A DNA stretch of 64,000 bases, taken from positions 19,104 through 83,103 of the forward strand of contig CAZVEH010000003.1 of assembly GCA_964625775.1 (NCBI GenBank). Direction: 5' to 3'. Positions within the stretch are counted from its first letter, which is position 1; each line of letters opens with the position of its first letter. Positions 18,365 through 26,480 of the stretch are shown here, one piece after another. Position numbers and translations under genes: made by a program. The notes under the pieces were generated by a model, which saw only the letters and a list, made by a program, of their open reading frames with translations, did not search any database and was not told the origin of the DNA. This DNA comes from GCA-2786165 sp964625775 (GTDB lineage Bacteria; Pseudomonadota; Gammaproteobacteria; Legionellales; Legionellaceae).

Positions 18365-18518
18365 ATTCGTGCTAGAAATTCAAAACATATTCATCATGGT
18401 ATGATCTTGCCCTGAGAGTCGATGAGGTTGACTTTGCATTATTTTAATATTTTGACTATGATAATAATCGGACTATGCTTCAATTTTTAGTGATAATTAT
18501 AATTTAAGGATAAGGACG

Positions 18519-18839
18519 ATGAAAAAAAATATATGGAAATTAGTGTGATTGATTACTGCTGCGGCACTGGCTGTCTGTTGTACAGTGGCTAACGCTGATG
18601 TTAGCCTCTCCTGCTCGAATTACAATCTCTCGGATAGCAAATACCATAAATGTGGTTGCTCATCAAAATCTATATCACATGACTATGGAGACTCTCATGC
18701 AGGCGGGTGCGCGTGCGCGCTTGACGACCGTGGGAATAACACTAGCAGTGCAACTTGGTCATGCCAGGCAGGAAAGAATGGGAAATCTGACTGTCGGTGT
18801 GTGGTAAACACCGGGGTTAATTGCGACTCCCACTGTTAG
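18519..18839 (+). pseudogene. Cys-rich secreted protein gene with in-frame TGA
   Basis: ATG 18519 has a good Shine-Dalgarno sequence (AAGGA at 18506-18510, and a second AGGA nearer). It opens MKKNIWKLV, then meets TGA at 18546-18548 and continues in frame LITAAALAVCCTVANADVS to a stop at 18839. Reading through the TGA restores a perfect Sec signal peptide (basic N-region, hydrophobic core, ANA cleavage site). The mature part of about 80 residues has ten or so cysteines and ends DSHC. A single TGG-to-TGA change would explain it. No start downstream of the TGA has both a ribosome site and a basic N-region. The family is not recognised; disulfide-stabilised secretion is inferred. Confidence 0.6.
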
Positions 18840-18935
18840 GGAAAAGCTATTCTCAAGTTGTTATGTAAGCACTTCTTCAAGTTTAATGAGTATGTTGTAC
18901 AATTTTTTGTTAATTCACTTCTATAAAATTTAAGA

Positions 18936-18964
18936 AGGTAAGACCATTTATAATGGTCTTACCT
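18936..18964. terminator. Perfect 13-bp hairpin downstream of the Cys-rich gene
   Basis: AGGTAAGACCATT pairs perfectly with AATGGTCTTACCT around a TAT loop. It lies about 100 bases after the stop of the Cys-rich gene. No T-run follows, so it may be a transcript-end hairpin rather than a classical terminator. Confidence 0.45.
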
Positions 18965-19104
18965 GGATGATGTATTGGTGTCATGCAAATTTTGAGACTT
19001 TAGTTGGAATTGATATCTAAAGTAGGCACGACTTTTTTGGCCTTTGGCTAAGATTATAATTAAAAATATTGCTTCAAGCTTACTCATGGACCTACGCTAC
19101 TTGA

Positions 19105-19280
19105 CAGGGCTACCGCACGTGGTGCTTAAAAAACATCATGTAGGGCGCGTGCCCGCCATTGTGCCTGAATCTGGTGGGCACGTCGCTGGCGCTCCTTTAC
19201 CCACCGTACATGTTTTATGCTAAATGAAGCGACCAAATATCTCGTGCTTGATTTTGAAGCACACATGCGCGCTTGCCCTG
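19105..19280. mobile_element. MITE-like insertion, copy 2 (GGTGGGCAC core)
   Basis: This 176-bp insertion starts CAGGGC and ends GCCCTG. It is flanked by perfect 10-bp direct repeats CGCTACTTGA (19095-19104 and 19281-19290). The two ends form an imperfect inverted repeat of about 25 bases (CAGGGC, an A/T-A pair, CGC, then a TG-rich GTGCTT block and an A-run). The interior at 19140-19212 is a separate palindrome built from GTGCCCGCC and GGTGGGCAC arms, another widespread intergenic hairpin type. It has no coding capacity. Length, terminal pentamer and duplication size match the other three copies. Confidence 0.78.
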
Positions 19281-19290
19281 CGCTACTTGA

Positions 19291-19569
19291 TTTTCCCCTG
19301 ATTTTTTGGATACCCTGTAATATAATCACTTTTCATTAATAAGCGGTAATAGATATTCAATCCAAGTTTTAGTCAAGAAGAACGAAGAATAAATTATTTC
19401 AATTTCGCTGATTAGCTGGTGAGAGAAAATAAATTCACTGTATGCTCAATAGAAAAAATACTAGAAATTCCTCGTGTTAATCCATACCATACAGACTTTA
19501 AAAAACTTTATGGAACCGAACTTACGCAATGACTTCCAGATGTTTTTTATAAGGCCGCTTCGTATCTCA
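19291..19569. other. Non-coding stretch with a possible gene remnant
   Basis: No supported gene is present. From about 19402 to 19515 one plus-strand frame is open between stops (it includes FTVCSIEKILEIPRV) and ends at the TGA before the TamA remnant. It has no start signal and no recognised family. I read it as a decayed fragment. Confidence 0.3.
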
Positions 19570-19971
19570 ATGCATACCAAGAAAATTTTATGGCTCTTGC
19601 TTCATGGATTTTTTCCATTGGTCCTTCAGGCCAAATCACTCTCTTACATTAAGATTACGGGGATTACGAATGAGCCATTGATAAACACAGAAAATCGGTT
19701 AAGTGATCTTTATAAGGACAAATCTATTTTTCAGGAGTCTACTGACGCGTTACGTTTACAAATTGCAACAGCACTCAAACCTTATGGCTATTTTAAGCCT
19801 GATATTACTATCCATACGGATCAAACAAAACATACGGTTGATATTGATGTGAGACTTGGACCGCCGTTGCGTATCACGACCTGTAGTATTCTGGTTTTAG
19901 GCGAAGGTGTGCAAAATGCGGAAATTCAGAGGGTGCGACATCAGCTGCCTATCAAGGTTGATCTCCCCTGA
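19570..19971 (+). pseudogene. tamA: Truncated TamA, N-terminal POTRA region only
   Basis: From ATG 19570 the protein opens with a signal peptide (MHTKKILWLLLHGFFPLVLQ). A POTRA-like domain follows: YIKITGI, LRLQIATALKPYGYFKPDI, and VDIDVRLGPPLRITTCSILV with VLGEGVQN. This matches the first POTRA domain and the start of the second in TamA, the outer-membrane partner of TamB in autotransporter and lipid traffic. Intact TamA is about 570 residues with a C-terminal Omp85 barrel. This one stops after 133 residues at the point where the family reads FPLKVGD. No barrel sequence follows and tamB is not adjacent, so it is a deletion remnant. An intact copy may exist elsewhere. Confidence 0.65.
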
Positions 19972-20079
19972 TAACCCTGTATCTTATCTCAAGGGCTGCG
20001 AGAAATGGCGTGTGTGCAGTTGTGTTTTATTTTCATTCAATTGAATTTGCATTACCTCATTAAACAAACTAGAATAAGT

Positions 20080-20096
20080 AGTAATAAAGTATTACT
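20080..20096. promoter_or_regulatory. Palindromic operator candidate of the toxin-antitoxin operon
   Basis: AGTAATA-AAG-TATTACT is a perfect 7-bp inverted repeat ending 14 bases before the antitoxin ATG. Ribbon-helix-helix antitoxins typically bind such sites and repress their own operon. The binding is inferred. Confidence 0.5.
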
Positions 20097-20110
20097 TTAA
20101 GGTTTTTATC

Positions 20111-20353
20111 ATGAGCGTTGCCAAAATTGCAATATCAATGGACGATCAATTACTCACAAAACTCGATCAATTTATTGCTCAAAAAAAATTTAAAACACGC
20201 AGCCAAGCCATTCAAATGGCCGTCCGTGAAACCATTCTACGCTTGGATCATGAGTGTTTAATTCATGCCTGTGCTCAATTGGATTCAACATATGAACAAA
20301 CAGTCGCAGACGAAGGACTAGAACAGGATAGCAATGAATGGCCAGAATTTTAA
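20111..20353 (+). CDS. Ribbon-helix-helix antitoxin (MazE-like)
   Basis: The 80-residue protein begins with a ribbon-helix-helix DNA-binding fold: strand KIAISMDDQLLTKLDQFI (residues 5-22), then KFKTRSQAIQMAVRETI. An acidic C-terminal tail (ADEGLEQDSNEWPEF) is typical of the segment that wraps and blocks the toxin. It overlaps the toxin gene by 16 bases, as in cotranslated type II pairs. A palindrome just upstream is the probable autoregulatory site. Confidence 0.85.
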   Translation: MSVAKIAISMDDQLLTKLDQFIAQKKFKTRSQAIQMAVRETILRLDHECLIHACAQLDSTYEQTVADEGLEQDSNEWPEF

Positions 20354-20673
20354 GAGGTGATGTTGTATGGGCGAACTTAAACCCTACAACAGGACACGAA
20401 CAATCAGGGCATCGTCCTGTGTTAATTTTAAGTCATGATATTTTTAATGAAAAATCAGGCACCGTTATTGCCGTTGTCATCACCAGCCAACCACAAAAAG
20501 CGGGCTTTCCTTTAACATTACAATTACGTGATAAACTAACGCATAAAACAGCGTGGGTTAAAATAAGTCAAATTCGAACATTGTCCACACTAAGATTAGG
20601 GAAGGCCATAGGGCGTGTTACGGATGATGAACTTCAAAACGTATTGGATGGATTAAATCGCATTCTGAATTGA
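20338..20673 (+). CDS. MazF/PemK-type endoribonuclease toxin
   Basis: This 111-residue protein is a complete MazF/PemK member. It opens RGDVVWANLNPTTGHEQSGH with RPVLILS, the conserved strand-turn-strand with the catalytic Arg. VIAVVITSQ and a C-terminal helix LQNVLDGLNRIL follow. These toxins cleave mRNA at short sequences when the antitoxin is degraded. The cleavage site cannot be read from sequence. The gene starts inside the antitoxin gene, and together they form an intact operon within an otherwise eroded accessory strip, which suggests horizontal acquisition. Confidence 0.92.
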   Translation: MARILRGDVVWANLNPTTGHEQSGHRPVLILSHDIFNEKSGTVIAVVITSQPQKAGFPLTLQLRDKLTHKTAWVKISQIRTLSTLRLGKAIGRVTDDELQNVLDGLNRILN

Positions 20674-20756
20674 GCAACATGCTTGATAACCCTCTCTCGT
20701 CAATCCTCTCCCCACGCGCAGTGGAAAGCAGGGTATTGGCGGTACCTGGGGTACGT

Positions 20757-21362
20757 TTATTGGTGGCAATCGTTGGCTTGTTTCAGATAATCGCGATGCA
20801 GGCGTAATACGTTTTTTTGTAAAGCTTCGAAGCTGCCAGTGTTCATCAGGATATCATCCGCTACCGCTCGATACACGGATTCACTCGCCTGGGTTTGTAA
20901 TATGTGAGTTGCATGATGCGCTGAGCTCTGGTCGCGTTGGATGATACGTTCAATTTGTAGAGCAGGATCAGCCAAAATTAATAAGATGCGATTCAAATAC
21001 GCATAATCCTTTTTATTCGTCAATAAAGGGATTTCAATCATGTAATAAACACTGGGTGGCGTTTGAATCATAGTTTCAATCTCTTTTCGAATCAAAGGAT
21101 GCAGCAACTGTTCTAACCATATACGTTCTTTAGGATGCTGGATGATATGCTCGCGTAGGTGTGATCGTTTGAGATTTCCGGTGTCATCCAGCATGGATTG
21201 GCCAAAATGTGCGATGATCTGTACTAATGCGGGTTGCCCAGCTGCAGTGAGTTGTTTGGCAATCAGATCAGCATTGATAAGGTCAACGCCAAGAGCAGCA
21301 AACAAAGAAGCCACGGTTGATTTTCCGCTGGCAATTGATCCTGTCAAGCCTACACAGTACAT
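20757..21362 (-). CDS. coaE: Dephospho-CoA kinase
   Basis: CoaE phosphorylates the ribose 3' hydroxyl of dephospho-CoA, the last step of coenzyme A synthesis, in the cytosol. The P-loop GSIASGKST is at residues 8-16. DLINADLIAKQL (29-40) and the LIRKEIE and IEIPLL segments follow as in the family. Length, 201 residues, is typical. It overlaps the end of bioA by 13 bases on the same strand, so it is probably translated from a bioA-coaE message. Confidence 0.95.
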   Translation of the reverse strand: MYCVGLTGSIASGKSTVASLFAALGVDLINADLIAKQLTAAGQPALVQIIAHFGQSMLDDTGNLKRSHLREHIIQHPKERIWLEQLLHPLIRKEIETMIQTPPSVYYMIEIPLLTNKKDYAYLNRILLILADPALQIERIIQRDQSSAHHATHILQTQASESVYRAVADDILMNTGSFEALQKNVLRLHRDYLKQANDCHQ

Positions 21363-22681
21363 ACATCCCTCGCTAATACCTTTTGAATTGCTTTATAGGT
21401 GATATCTGCAAGTTGGTCAATCGTAGTGTGAGAGGTATTGAGGGGTGGGAACCAATACAACGTCTTGTCGATTGGGCGTAAGAGTGCGCCGTATTCTTGA
21501 GCCGCCTTTGCCAGCGCTCGACTGAAATTGGGGTGTATGCCTGAGAAATCAGCGGCCACAATGGCGCCTAAAGTACGGCTGGGCGTGAAGTATCCCGTCG
21601 CAGTGATGACTTCATTGAAGCGCTGATGCATATAGGCACCTAAATCACGTGCTTGCTGATTGATGTCTTCTGTTCGCATTGTTTGTACCGTAGCTAGCGC
21701 TGCCGCAATACCCAAAGGATTACCGCTATAGGTGTGAGAATGCAAAAAGCATCGTTTGGGATCCTCTTCGTGATAAAACAATTCAAAAATATCGTGGTCA
21801 ATCAATACGCAGCTTAAAGGCACGGTGCCTGAGGTCAGCCCTTTTGAGAGACAAATCATGTCAGGATCAATGTTCGCATGGTGACTAGCCAGCCATTCTC
21901 CTGTTCGTCCTAAGCCAGTCATAATTTCATCAGCAATCACATAGATGTCATGCTGTTTGGCAAAATCTACCAGTTTTTTTAGAAAATCAGCACTGTAGGG
22001 CCGTAATCCATTTGCACCTTGAATGACAGGTTCTAAAATGATGGCACAGACTTGATGTTTTAATGCATCCAGTTGGGGTAAAAACTGTGACCAACACGCA
22101 TGTGCGTTGTTCCATAAAGGATCTTGGCAGTTATTGACGTAGGGTATGGGATCTAGAAAATGACAGTTTACACCAAATGATGCCCAAGCATCTTTATACA
22201 TACCCATGTCAGTAACGCTGAGTGCACCCAATGTTTCTCCGTGATAGGCGTGGCGTAAAGCAACGAATTGATTGCGTTGACGTTGGCCTTTGAGCGCGGT
22301 GGCTTGAATGGCTAATTTTAAAGCGATTTCGACGGCAGATGAACCATCGCTCGCAAAAAAAACATGTTGCTTCCCGCTGATGGCTGTTAATTCTTCCGCT
22401 AAGGCTACAATATTGGGATGAGTGGTGTTGGCTGAAATGACGTGCTCAAAGTGCTGAAGTTGCTGTTGGATGGCGGCTATAACAGCTGGATGCCCATGCC
22501 CCAAGGACTTACACCACCAGCTTGAAATACCATCAATCAATTGTCCTTGATCAGTTTCTAAATAACTGCCCTTTGCACGGGTGATGATCAAAGGCGGATC
22601 TTGTACAAGATTTTTCATAATAGTGCAAGGGTGCCAAACATGGTTCAAATCTTTGGCAATCAAGAGATCTGATGTGCGCAT
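21350..22681 (-). CDS. bioA: Adenosylmethionine-8-amino-7-oxononanoate aminotransferase
   Basis: BioA transfers the amino group of SAM to 8-amino-7-oxononanoate, giving diaminopelargonate in biotin synthesis. The protein has the N-terminal HVWHPCTIMK block, GSSAVEIALKLA for PLP phosphate binding, DEIMTGLGRTG, and the Schiff-base Lys in ICLSKGLTSG (about residue 275). The length is 443 residues. It is divergent from bioB across a 79-base gap that must hold both promoters, so the two biotin genes are probably coregulated. Confidence 0.96.
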   Translation of the reverse strand: MRTSDLLIAKDLNHVWHPCTIMKNLVQDPPLIITRAKGSYLETDQGQLIDGISSWWCKSLGHGHPAVIAAIQQQLQHFEHVISANTTHPNIVALAEELTAISGKQHVFFASDGSSAVEIALKLAIQATALKGQRQRNQFVALRHAYHGETLGALSVTDMGMYKDAWASFGVNCHFLDPIPYVNNCQDPLWNNAHACWSQFLPQLDALKHQVCAIILEPVIQGANGLRPYSADFLKKLVDFAKQHDIYVIADEIMTGLGRTGEWLASHHANIDPDMICLSKGLTSGTVPLSCVLIDHDIFELFYHEEDPKRCFLHSHTYSGNPLGIAAALATVQTMRTEDINQQARDLGAYMHQRFNEVITATGYFTPSRTLGAIVAADFSGIHPNFSRALAKAAQEYGALLRPIDKTLYWFPPLNTSHTTIDQLADITYKAIQKVLARDVCTV

Positions 22682-22699
22682 GGTTTTTCGAAAGTCCTG

Positions 22700-22727
22700 T
22701 TGACAAATTGAGTAGGAACTTTATCAT
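22700..22727 (+). promoter_or_regulatory. Predicted bioB promoter in the bioA-bioB gap
   Basis: TTGACA (22700-22705) and TATCAT (22722-22727) are separated by 16 bases, 33 bases before the bioB ATG. I do not see an E. coli-type BirA operator, in keeping with a BirA that lacks its DNA-binding domain. Confidence 0.5.
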
Positions 22728-22760
22728 GTTTAGCACTTATAAAACACCGGTGGTACTTTA

Positions 22761-23711
22761 ATGACTTTATCGCAGCGATGGACTGAAGCTCAAGTAACAG
22801 AGATATATACGCTTTCATTCCCTGATTTGTTGTATCGGGCGCACACAATTCATCGTGAGCATCACGATCCTTCGGCCATTCAATTGGCACAATTATTGAG
22901 TATCAAAACGGGTGCCTGTCCTGAAGATTGTGGTTATTGCTCGCAAAGCGGTCATCATTCGACAAAGGTGGAAAAGGAAAGTTTAATGTCAGTGGAAGAT
23001 GTACTGCAAAAAGCCCAGGAAGCCAAAGCCAATGGTGCGACACGTTTTTGCATGGGCGGCGCTTGGCGTAGTCCTCCGGAAAAAGCAATGCCGGCATTGG
23101 CTGACATGATCAAAGGGGTAAAGGATATGGGTTTGGAAACCTGCATGACCTTAGGCATGCTGTCTCAAACACAAGCCGAAACCCTGAAAACCGCAGGTTT
23201 AGACTATTACAATCACAATATTGATACCTCACCAAGCTATTACGACAAAGTGATCACCACGCGTACGTTTGGTGATCGCTTAGAAACATTGGAGCGTGTA
23301 CGCCAAGCTGGCATTTCTGTTTGTTGTGGGGGGATTTTGGGTCTTGGCGAAACTCGCGAGGATCGCATAGAGTTTTTATTGACTTTGGCCAATTTGGAAA
23401 CTCCGCCAGAAAGTGTCCCCATCAATCGATTGATTCCTGTTGAGGGAACACCTTTGGCCAATGCTCAGCAAGTCGAGGGGATCGAATTGGTACGCACTGT
23501 TGCAACAGCACGTATTTTAATGCCTACCTCCGCAGTACGATTGACGGCAGGACGTACAGAGATGAGTGATGAGTTGCAGGCGTTGTGTTTTTTTGCAGGC
23601 GCAAATTCGATTTTTATCGGTAATAAACTATTGACCGAAGCAAACCCGCAAATGGACAAAGATGAACAATTATTCCATAAACTGGGTGTGAAGGCTTGTG
23701 TTGCTGGATGA
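22761..23711 (+). CDS. bioB: Biotin synthase
   Basis: BioB is the radical-SAM enzyme that inserts sulfur into dethiobiotin. The CPEDCGYC motif (Cys53, Cys57, Cys60) binds the radical-SAM cluster. [23 protein letters not shown] and RLTAGRTEM follow, as in the family. The length is 316 residues. It ends inside the start of tadA (14-base overlap), so the two are cotranscribed. Partner genes bioF, bioC and bioD are not in this window. Confidence 0.97.
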   Translation: MTLSQRWTEAQVTEIYTLSFPDLLYRAHTIHREHHDPSAIQLAQLLSIKTGACPEDCGYCSQSGHHSTKVEKESLMSVEDVLQKAQEAKANGATRFCMGGAWRSPPEKAMPALADMIKGVKDMGLETCMTLGMLSQTQAETLKTAGLDYYNHNIDTSPSYYDKVITTRTFGDRLETLERVRQAGISVCCGGILGLGETREDRIEFLLTLANLETPPESVPINRLIPVEGTPLANAQQVEGIELVRTVATARILMPTSAVRLTAGRTEMSDELQALCFFAGANSIFIGNKLLTEANPQMDKDEQLFHKLGVKACVAG

Positions 23712-24153
23712 TGAGTATTGGATGCATCAGGCCCTCGATCTGGCGCGACAAGCGTGGGATGAAGGTGAGGTGCCTGTAGGTGCTGTACTCATTGATGAGC
23801 AACAGCATTTATTAGGATCTGGGTACAATCAAGTGATTCAACGCCATGATCCTACGGCGCACGCAGAATTGCTTGCATTGCGGGGTGCAGGCGCGTCGAT
23901 GAATAATTATCGTTTGAACCACACCACACTGTATGTGACCTTGGAGCCCTGTTGTATGTGCGCGGGTGCTTTAGTGCATGCGCGTTTGAAACGTTTGGTC
24001 TTTGGCGCCTTTGATCCTAAAACAGGGGCAGCGGGTTCAGTATTTGATATTTTGACGAGTGATACTTTGAATCACCGTGTCGCTGTCGCAGGGGGATGTT
24101 TGGAAGACGCATGCAGTTCCATGCTCAAGCGTTTTTTCAAAGAACGGCGTTAA
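23698..24153 (+). CDS. tadA: tRNA-specific adenosine deaminase
   Basis: TadA converts A34 to inosine in the tRNA-Arg anticodon. Zinc and catalytic residues are visible: HAE with His55 and Glu57, and PCCMC with Cys85 and Cys88. The N-terminus [12 protein letters not shown] aligns with E. coli HEYWMRHALTLA, which requires a start before the first ATG (23722). GTG 23698, inside bioB, is the likeliest start, with TTG 23701 as an alternative. The stop codon overlaps the 10-bp target duplication of the adjacent repeat insertion, so that element landed exactly at the gene end. Confidence 0.95.
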   Translation: MLLDDEYWMHQALDLARQAWDEGEVPVGAVLIDEQQHLLGSGYNQVIQRHDPTAHAELLALRGAGASMNNYRLNHTTLYVTLEPCCMCAGALVHARLKRLVFGAFDPKTGAAGSVFDILTSDTLNHRVAVAGGCLEDACSSMLKRFFKERR

Positions 24154-24158
24154 ACTTA

Positions 24159-24333
24159 CAGGGTGAGATCACGTCTGAATGAATATTAGTCTAATCTTCG
24201 TCTTTGCGAACGAAGTGAAGCAATCCAGATCGATTCTCCATTGAAATACCGATCTGGATTGCTTCGCTATCGCTCGCAAAGACAATGTATTGCTTTAAGT
24301 GATACAAATTAATTCACTCATGCGGTTACCCTG
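24159..24333. mobile_element. MITE-like insertion, copy 3 (long GCAATCCAGAT hairpin)
   Basis: This 175-bp element starts CAGGGTGAGATCACG and ends GGTTACCCTG. It lies between perfect 10-bp direct repeats GTTAAACTTA (24149-24158 and 24334-24343). The centre is a long palindrome whose arms contain CTTTGCGAACGAAGTGAAG and GCAATCCAGAT with their reverse complements. A second copy of the same length lies at 55476-55650 in inverted orientation and matches it nearly throughout. The left duplication includes the tadA stop codon. There is no coding capacity. Confidence 0.85.
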
Positions 24334-24414
24334 GTTAAACTTATTCCGCGATTTCCTTTTCTGATAATTTCAGCTAAGATTAAGGCTATCTAAATAAGCA
24401 CTGAGTTGGTTGCG

Positions 24415-25233
24415 ATGGTCAAATCCACGGATGAGTTACCTGAAGATTCTAAGGAAAAAAAGAAGAAACCCAAACAACAGGCAGCCATTCCTACTGCAGA
24501 CCATCAAGAATTGGACTCGTCTTCAGACTTACCTGCATTGGAAACACCTGATTCTTCTGAGTCTCTTCCCGGGGATGATGAGATGTCTTTTGTCACATCT
24601 GATGATCAAGATCCTGCAGCAATAGCCCTGCAAATCAATCAAGGCGAGGGGGATAGCGAAGGGCTCTCGCTTGATTTGTTGGATGAAGATGATTTATTGC
24701 AACAAGTCGCTGGTGTCTTTGTGTTATGGTGGCATTGGGCTTACTTCGAACTCTCAGTGGTGAGCCCTAATTTTCCAATTTACGCACCGCCTAAAATACT
24801 CCATCCTGACCTGATTCCTGGGACTCAAAACGAATTTGAGTTTGTGTACGATATTTGTGATCATGGCTATAAGTTGGTCACATCCAAAGGTTCGGAAATG
24901 TATTCCGCAGGGATGTCGATGTGTAAACTGTTTTATACCATCGAAAAAATGATTTTTATTTTGATCAAACGCCTGAATGACGAAGGCATTGACACTGTTA
25001 CTGAAGTCCAAGTGATGTTTGATGGACATCTTTTGGCTCAAAGAAAGGCATTTGAGTCGATCATTAATTTGAACTATAACGTGGTGGTGACAAACTTTGA
25101 TCCAGGTACTTGGGGTGAGCGCTATTTGGAAGTGGTCAAGCGTTTGGCAGATCGTGGTTATGGCTATCCGGCAGAAGCGCCTCGCGAGACTTATAAGCTC
25201 CATAAAAAGGCTAGTGCACCCAAGAAATCATAA
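24415..25233 (+). CDS. Protein of unknown function with acidic N-terminus
   Basis: I do not recognise this 272-residue protein. Residues 1-100 are low-complexity, Ser/Asp/Glu-rich and probably disordered, after a Lys-rich patch (KEKKKKPKQQ). From about residue 105 a folded domain begins: VAGVFVLWWHWAYFELSVVS, then DICDHGYKLVTSKGSEMYSA, a long helix around CKLFYTIEKMIFILIKRLN, and a basic tail HKKASAPKKS. No membrane segment or signal peptide is clear. ATG 24415 is chosen over an upstream in-frame TTG. It stands alone, directly after a repeat insertion. A soluble adaptor or secretion-system-associated role is possible but unproven. Confidence 0.65.
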   Translation: MVKSTDELPEDSKEKKKKPKQQAAIPTADHQELDSSSDLPALETPDSSESLPGDDEMSFVTSDDQDPAAIALQINQGEGDSEGLSLDLLDEDDLLQQVAGVFVLWWHWAYFELSVVSPNFPIYAPPKILHPDLIPGTQNEFEFVYDICDHGYKLVTSKGSEMYSAGMSMCKLFYTIEKMIFILIKRLNDEGIDTVTEVQVMFDGHLLAQRKAFESIINLNYNVVVTNFDPGTWGERYLEVVKRLADRGYGYPAEAPRETYKLHKKASAPKKS

Positions 25234-25327
25234 CATCGCAAGCGATAGGTGCTCTGATCATGATTGGTTTCCTAATCTATTCACGGGGCTTAATGTCAGC
25301 TAGCGAGTTGTGGGGAGTCGTGATTAA

Positions 25328-26146
25328 CTATTTTCTCGCCAATACCACATCAATCACATGTGTGTCCTGGTAAGGGAAGGTGAAAATTTTATTGAACAAA
25401 CGTTTGATGCGTTGTAATAAAAAATTCCTGGGCAACATACGAATGGATAAGCTATTCAGAAACCAGGTTCCTTCGATGCCAAACAGAGCTAACTCATCAA
25501 TATTATTCAAAGTAATTGGGATATATAGTCGTTCATGGTGGATGACTTCGAATTGATGCTCACGAAATGCCTGAAGCAATTCAGTCTCACCTGCAGCAAC
25601 CGTGGTGTTTTTGACAACAGCTTTGTAATAATGCCCAACAATACTGCTTAGAATAGATTCGCGCGCTATAAAATCAGCCAAATGCCGTTGTGCCACAGGA
25701 AAAGACTCATACGTAGTGGTGATGATTGAAAAGTATCCGTTCGAGCGTGTGAGCATTTGTGCTTGTTTGAACAACACATCGATAGGGATATAAGCATTGA
25801 TAAAATGTGCCAATACCAAATCTTGACTGTGTGGGGGTAAATAATCTGTGGCCTCAGCAGCACTTGCTTCGATGGTATTCAAAGTGAGGTCTGTGCCAGC
25901 GCGTTTTAACATCTCTTCGGATACGTCGATGCCTGTTAAATCGGACAAAGGAAAGTGTTGTTTTAATTTGCGTAAAAAAGCACCGTCTCCTACGCCAAGA
26001 TCTAGAATCTTAAAATGAGGTTTGTAGCCAATATCGGATTGAGTGATTTGCTGGATGGCGCAATTATGACTTTCTGTTATCGAACCAAAACAATCTGCTG
26101 TAGCATATTGGCTTGCGATCGAGTTGTATATCGCCTTCAGAGGCAT
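25328..26146 (-). CDS. Class I SAM-dependent methyltransferase
   Basis: The 272-residue protein has a standard class I methyltransferase core. FKILDLGVGDGAFLRKL is motif I and LTGIDVSEEMLKRA is the acidic post-motif. A motif with AAEATDYLPPHSQDLVLAHF follows at about residues 95-115. The C-terminal 80 residues are more divergent and include KRLFNKIFTFPYQ. The substrate is unknown; the spread-out architecture resembles small-molecule or lipid methyltransferases rather than RNA ones. ATG 26146 with an upstream AGGG is preferred to the in-frame TTG at 26152. It converges on the unrecognised gene at 24415. Confidence 0.8.
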   Translation of the reverse strand: MPLKAIYNSIASQYATADCFGSITESHNCAIQQITQSDIGYKPHFKILDLGVGDGAFLRKLKQHFPLSDLTGIDVSEEMLKRAGTDLTLNTIEASAAEATDYLPPHSQDLVLAHFINAYIPIDVLFKQAQMLTRSNGYFSIITTTYESFPVAQRHLADFIARESILSSIVGHYYKAVVKNTTVAAGETELLQAFREHQFEVIHHERLYIPITLNNIDELALFGIEGTWFLNSLSIRMLPRNFLLQRIKRLFNKIFTFPYQDTHVIDVVLARK

Positions 26147-26340
26147 GCCCAATCCCTAAATTTTTTTTATTTGTGAAAGTATATCTTCAAATCCTATGAG
26201 AATGCGAATTTTCTTTGTAGATTTTAAAATATTTTATGATATGTATGTTATATATAGGACTGAGTGATTTTAAATATCGCATTGTGCGCGGTCTTGAAGA
26301 AATGTCACCGGTTGTATGGTCTAATTTTTAGCAGATATGA

Positions 26341-26369
26341 TTGACGAGATTCAGGATGATTGTTACCAT
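26341..26369 (+). promoter_or_regulatory. Predicted promoter of the polysaccharide gene pair
   Basis: TTGACG (26341-26346) and TACCAT (26364-26369) are spaced by 17 bases, 111 bases before the aminotransferase ATG. The rest of the 330-base gap (26147-26480) is AT-rich with no gene I can support. Confidence 0.45.
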
Positions 26370-26480
26370 CACTCCCAATTAAACTTATAAAGATTTACGC
26401 AAAATCTGGATCTATGCGTTACAGTTTGTTTGGTTTGGATTCGAGTTTGTTTCGTAAGTCTGATTCATTAGGATACAGTC

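Noticed and set aside
18546..18548. TGA as a selenocysteine codon
   Set aside because: It lies in the hydrophobic signal peptide, where selenocysteine makes no sense, and no SECIS-like hairpin follows directly. A point mutation from TGG is simpler.
18974..19060. Stretch resembling GGCCTTTGGCTAAGAT of U2 snRNA
   Set aside because: A short chance match in a bacterial genome with no other support.
19126..19329. Minus-strand 67-residue ORF across the 19-kb insertion
   Set aside because: It is a translation of the palindromic repeat and its flank, with repeat-derived composition and no start signal.
24159..24333. Intrinsic terminator for tadA
   Set aside because: The hairpin is part of a dispersed mobile element with target duplication. 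It may stop transcription incidentally, but that does not explain its structure.
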